A stretch of DNA of 64,000 bases, from the NCBI RefSeq assembly GCF_902497745.1, contig NZ_CABVHJ010000012.1:157471-221470 (forward strand), read 5' to 3'. A program made the position numbers and the translations under genes. Below the pieces are notes generated by a model. The model saw nothing but the letters and a program-made list of their open reading frames with translations. It was not told the DNA's origin and did no database searches. The first letter of the stretch is position 1, and each line of letters begins with the position of its first letter. Source of the DNA: Pseudomonas fluorescens (lineage in GTDB: Bacteria > Pseudomonadota > Gammaproteobacteria > Pseudomonadales > Pseudomonadaceae). Below are positions 61,519 to 64,000 of the stretch, piece by piece.

Positions 61519-61707
61519 ATGAGGATCATTCGCCTGAAAGACGTTATCGACTCGACCGGTCTGGCCCGGTCGACCATCTACAAGTACATCGCTGACAGTA
61601 CGTTCCCGAAGCCGGTCTCATTGGGAGAGCGTTGCGTAGGCTGGGTGGAGGGAGAGGTCCACGATTGGATCTTGGCCAGGATCGAGGCGCGCGACCTGGC
61701 TGACTAA
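61519..61707 (+). CDS. AlpA-family transcriptional regulator
   Basis: 62 residues with AGAGGAG ahead of ATG 61519. MerR-like helix-turn-helix of the AlpA type: IIRLKDVIDSTGLARSTIYKYIA, then FPKPVSLGERCVGWVEGEVHDWI. AlpA-like proteins act as regulators or excision factors of P4-like satellites and integrative islands. Its presence supports a mobile element here. Confidence 0.88.
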   Translation: MRIIRLKDVIDSTGLARSTIYKYIADSTFPKPVSLGERCVGWVEGEVHDWILARIEARDLAD

Positions 61708-61742
61708 ACAACAGCTTGAGCGTAGCTAGCGATGAGTAATTG

Positions 61743-61783
61743 ACAGGCATCACGACTGGGGTGACTCCCGTCGTGATGCCTGT
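61743..61783. repeat. 14-bp perfect inverted repeat
   Basis: ACAGGCATCACGAC (61743-61756) and GTCGTGATGCCTGT (61770-61783), with GGGGTGACTCCC forming an inner stem. There is no T-run, so it may be a terminator-like or protein-binding structure downstream of alpA. Confidence 0.7.
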
Positions 61784-62043
61784 ATGCCGTATGACCCGGT
61801 TGCTGTTCTCGCGCTCGGCAAGAGCTGTTGGCAAGCGCTCAGTGGCCAGGGTGGCGAGCAGTCGATGGGATGAGCTTCAATCGAGTCATTCGGTTGGCGT
61901 TACTGCCCACTGAGCAGCCTCAGCTCTCAGCTAACTTCCTCAGAAGGAGATGGCGTAAATTCCTCAGCTGGCTTGGGAGTGTGGGTCCACTTGGCCTGAT
62001 GGGAGCGTGAATGATCGCTGGAGGCTGAGCTGCATCTAGTTAT

Positions 62044-62105
62044 ATAGGTTCTAACTAATTAGATTGATAGCTTCTAACATAGGTTCTAACCAATTAGATT
62101 GATAG
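62044..62105. repeat. Direct 27-bp repeats in an AT-rich region (possible iterons)
   Basis: ATAGGTTCTAACTAATTAGA... at 62044-62070 and the same with one change at 62079-62105, 35 bp apart, and a partial GCTTCTAACAT between them. The wider stretch 62035-62260 is strongly AT-rich with further CTAACT/AACTAG motifs. It precedes two replication-type genes, so a replication origin is possible. Confidence 0.55.
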
Positions 62106-62418
62106 GTTTAACTTATTAGCTTGGCTGGAGTAAGAATTTGATTTATAGCTCTATGTGTTGATAGTTGGGTTTGTAGGTGTAGCTTCTTAACTAGTTGGAT
62201 TTGTATAGGCTTATGGTCTAAGTACTCAACTAGCTAGACCTATCAGTACTACTCATCCCTATCGCAGCATCAACCATCAAACAACACCCAATGATAGACC
62301 CACAGGCAATGAGCAATTCTGACTAACGCTCAGTCATCTCTGGCGATAGGGAGTTAGCTCGCCGGTTCTAAAATACTCATTCGGTATCTGGTATGAAAAC
62401 ATCGCCAGGTACACAGCC
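62106..62418. other. AT-rich non-coding region before the Gp2-like genes
   Basis: Continues the AT-rich stretch with scattered AACTAG and CTAAC words and an inverted ATAGGCTTATGGTCT / AGCTAGACCTAT pair (about 62203-62253). The promoter of the gene at 62419 probably lies here. I see no gene. Confidence 0.4.
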
Positions 62419-63411
62419 ATGACGCACAGCAACCTCTACACCGGGCTCTCGCAATCCGGCATTACGCTGCAGATCGAACGACTCGTTTTATCCATCGAGA
62501 GACACGACACGCCCGCCTTTCGATTCGAAGTGACACGTTCAGGTCTTGAGCGGATTGAGCGTACCCAGCTGTCCCGATACTTCAAATACATCCGGCAGAT
62601 GCTGAATCTCTTCCAGGAGGACTTCCCATACCAATACAGTGAGCACCTGCGAGCCTTCTGGGAGGCCTGCCAGGGCATTGGGCTGGAAAGGAGTACACAA
62701 GGTCCTGTGTGCTTGAACGAGAGCGCTACAGCGTACCTGGGTCATCACCGCAGTATGAACATGTTGGTCGAGCGCATCCGCCGGCTAACAGGTGAGCAAT
62801 GGTATCGTCGCCCGAAGGGAGATCGACGTCAGCAAGCCAAGGAAAATGCTGTACGTGTCTGTGACTACACCGATGCCCTGATCAGTCGCTACTCGCGCAC
62901 GCTGATCATTCGGGTCAATCTGTATTACTACCAGACAGTTCAGCTCAGGCTGCGAGTCGAGCGAGTCTTCGATGATCTTGACCGGTTGACAGCTGAGCAT
63001 GAGCGTAACCCGATATTTAATCACCTCCTTGGTTATATCTGTGCGGTGGAGCAGGGTGATGATCGCGGCTACCACATCCATGCTGCTTACTTTTTCAATG
63101 GTAATGAGGTGTGCAGGGATGTCTACAAGGCCGATCAGATAGGCGAGCTTTGGGCTCATATCACCCGTGGTCAAGGCTATTACGACAGCTGCAATCACGA
63201 CAAGGAAGAAAAGTACGGTAAGAAGGGGCGGGATAAGGTAGAGGAGCAGCGCGAGCTGGGTATCGGCATGATCTTTCAGAACGATCAGGAGATCCGTCCG
63301 CATGTCCATTACGCGATGTGCTACCTGGTCAAGGATGCTCAGCAGGTGCGTCTCAAGCCCATGGGGGCGAAGTGTTTGCGCAAAGGTACGTTGCGCAGGC
63401 TATCTGTCTGA
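62419..63411 (+). CDS. Inovirus Gp2 / YagK-YfjJ family protein, first of two (HUH-like)
   Basis: 330 residues. The C-terminal half matches the YagK/YfjJ domain, also called inovirus Gp2: LLGYICAVEQGDDRGYHIHA, then FFNGNEVCRDVYKADQIGELW and ITRGQGYYDSCNH. It carries a His-hydrophobic-His pair (H219-I-H221) and YLVK (Y302...K305), the two motifs of single-Tyr HUH replication/relaxation endonucleases, which suggests nicking activity for rolling-circle replication (inference). The N-terminal half is family-specific. The next gene starts 15 bp after its stop. Confidence 0.75.
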   Translation: MTHSNLYTGLSQSGITLQIERLVLSIERHDTPAFRFEVTRSGLERIERTQLSRYFKYIRQMLNLFQEDFPYQYSEHLRAFWEACQGIGLERSTQGPVCLNESATAYLGHHRSMNMLVERIRRLTGEQWYRRPKGDRRQQAKENAVRVCDYTDALISRYSRTLIIRVNLYYYQTVQLRLRVERVFDDLDRLTAEHERNPIFNHLLGYICAVEQGDDRGYHIHAAYFFNGNEVCRDVYKADQIGELWAHITRGQGYYDSCNHDKEEKYGKKGRDKVEEQRELGIGMIFQNDQEIRPHVHYAMCYLVKDAQQVRLKPMGAKCLRKGTLRRLSV

Positions 63412-63426
63412 AATGGCTACCCGCTC

Positions 63427-64000
63427 ATGCTGGACAAAGGCCCCTTCGTTGAACAGTACTTGGAGAAGTTGTACCAGACGCTGCAATACGCTTTGAATGA
63501 CTACGCCCGAGTATTTGCCTTCAGGTTTGATCTAAGACTACCGCATGACAAGAACCTACCTGACGATGCGATGACCAATAGGGTCATAGCGCGCTTCAGG
63601 GCGTCACTGGAGGCGCAGATCAGTCATGATCGTCAGTGTGCGCGCCGTCTCAATAGATTGGCTCATGACACGTGCATCAGGCTCTTCTGGGTACGAGAGC
63701 GTGGACAAGCAGGTGTGCCTCATTACCACTGTATTGTTTTTCTCAATCGTGATGCTTACCGGACGGTAGGCCGTATCGGGTCTGAGGGTCCGAACCTGTA
63801 CAGCCGTCTCGAATTGGCTTGGGCGAGTGCACTTCGTTTACCAGTGCCTGATGTGTTGGGGGCTGTGCATATCCCCAGGGAGTCCAAGTTCCACCTGACT
63901 CGGCAGGATTACCTCGGTCACGACGAGTTCTTTCGTCGGTGCAGCTACCTGTGCAAAGCCGCGACTAAACACTATGGCGATGGTCAGCATGGCTGTGGAG
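63427..64000 (+). CDS. Inovirus Gp2 / YagK-YfjJ family protein, second, cut by window end
   Basis: At least 191 residues from ATG 63427; no stop before the window ends. It starts MLDKGPFVEQYLEKLYQTLQ, followed by YARVFAFRFDLRLP, both typical of Gp2 family N-termini. It has H99-Y-H101 in VPHYHCIVFLNRDAY and Y174...K177 in CSYLCKAATKHYG, the same HUH-like and YxxK pair as its neighbour. No ribosome site is seen before the ATG. It lies in the same frame as the upstream gene, separated by one TGA, so translational coupling or rare read-through is conceivable. Confidence 0.75.
   Translation, partial: MLDKGPFVEQYLEKLYQTLQYALNDYARVFAFRFDLRLPHDKNLPDDAMTNRVIARFRASLEAQISHDRQCARRLNRLAHDTCIRLFWVRERGQAGVPHYHCIVFLNRDAYRTVGRIGSEGPNLYSRLELAWASALRLPVPDVLGAVHIPRESKFHLTRQDYLGHDEFFRRCSYLCKAATKHYGDGQHGCG

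Overview
The window is a 64 kb piece of a Pseudomonas chromosome, almost certainly from the P. fluorescens group. The evidence is the intact algU-mucA-mucB-mucD locus, the tctDE/opdH-tctCBA locus, phaG, the nadB/sdhE/ygfX/ygfZ neighbourhood, the dapA-bamC-purC-tRNA-Ser block, and many REP/REPIN palindromes built on the CGCGAGCxxGCTCGCTCCCAC core. About 52.7 kb is ordinary, GC-rich backbone; the last 11 kb is an AT-richer accessory island beginning just after tRNA-Ser(CGA).

0-10 kb: two tandem secreted paralogs, a FosA-type fosfomycin-modifying enzyme, a LysE-family exporter, a KGG stress protein, a DUF4142 protein, a low-affinity iron permease family protein, trans-aconitate methyltransferase and a second SAM methyltransferase. 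A DUF3077/DUF6124-type gene (6566-6928) follows a long, highly structured leader. Positions 7.1-10.0 kb hold an AT-rich, foreign-looking cassette: a double RmlC-like cupin protein, a 90-residue protein of unknown function, and an MFS transporter.

10-28 kb: tRNA-Gly(CCC), phaG, rsuA, a small Cys-rich protein, and a membrane diguanylate cyclase. A seven-gene operon on the minus strand (24.8 to 15.0 kb) follows: ABC transporter, two DUF1989 proteins, a carboxylase of the urea/guanidine carboxylase family, and allophanate hydrolase. It is preceded by a recognisable guanidine-I (ykkC) riboswitch, so it is best read as a guanidine-assimilation operon, not a urea operon. A REPIN lies in frame inside the carboxylase gene. 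Two Tyr/Gly-rich lipoproteins, a 3-hydroxyisobutyryl-CoA hydrolase family enzyme and ung follow.

28-52.7 kb: the tricarboxylate uptake locus (opdH, tctCBA, an AbrB-like membrane protein, divergent tctDE), an HDOD protein, ygfZ, sdhE-ygfX, nadB, the AlgU envelope-stress operon (mucC is absent, and a hairpin sits before mucD), bepA, a TusA-like protein, a PerM-family protein, bcp, gcvR, dapA, bamC, an MBL-fold hydrolase and purC.

52.7-64 kb: the island contains phage tail-fibre-assembly and RHS remnants, then a 1445-residue protein made of 19 aromatic-rich units of about 75 residues. Its DNA carries four copies of a 450-bp repeat and two copies of a 927-bp repeat that look identical by eye. 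Downstream lies a mobile-element module: a coiled-coil protein, a two-winged-helix protein, an AlpA regulator, an AT-rich region with direct repeats, and two tandem genes of the inovirus Gp2/YagK-YfjJ family with HUH-like and YxxK motifs. The second runs off the window. The repeat protein, the cupin/small-protein/MFS cassette and the Gp2 module are the least explained parts of the window.
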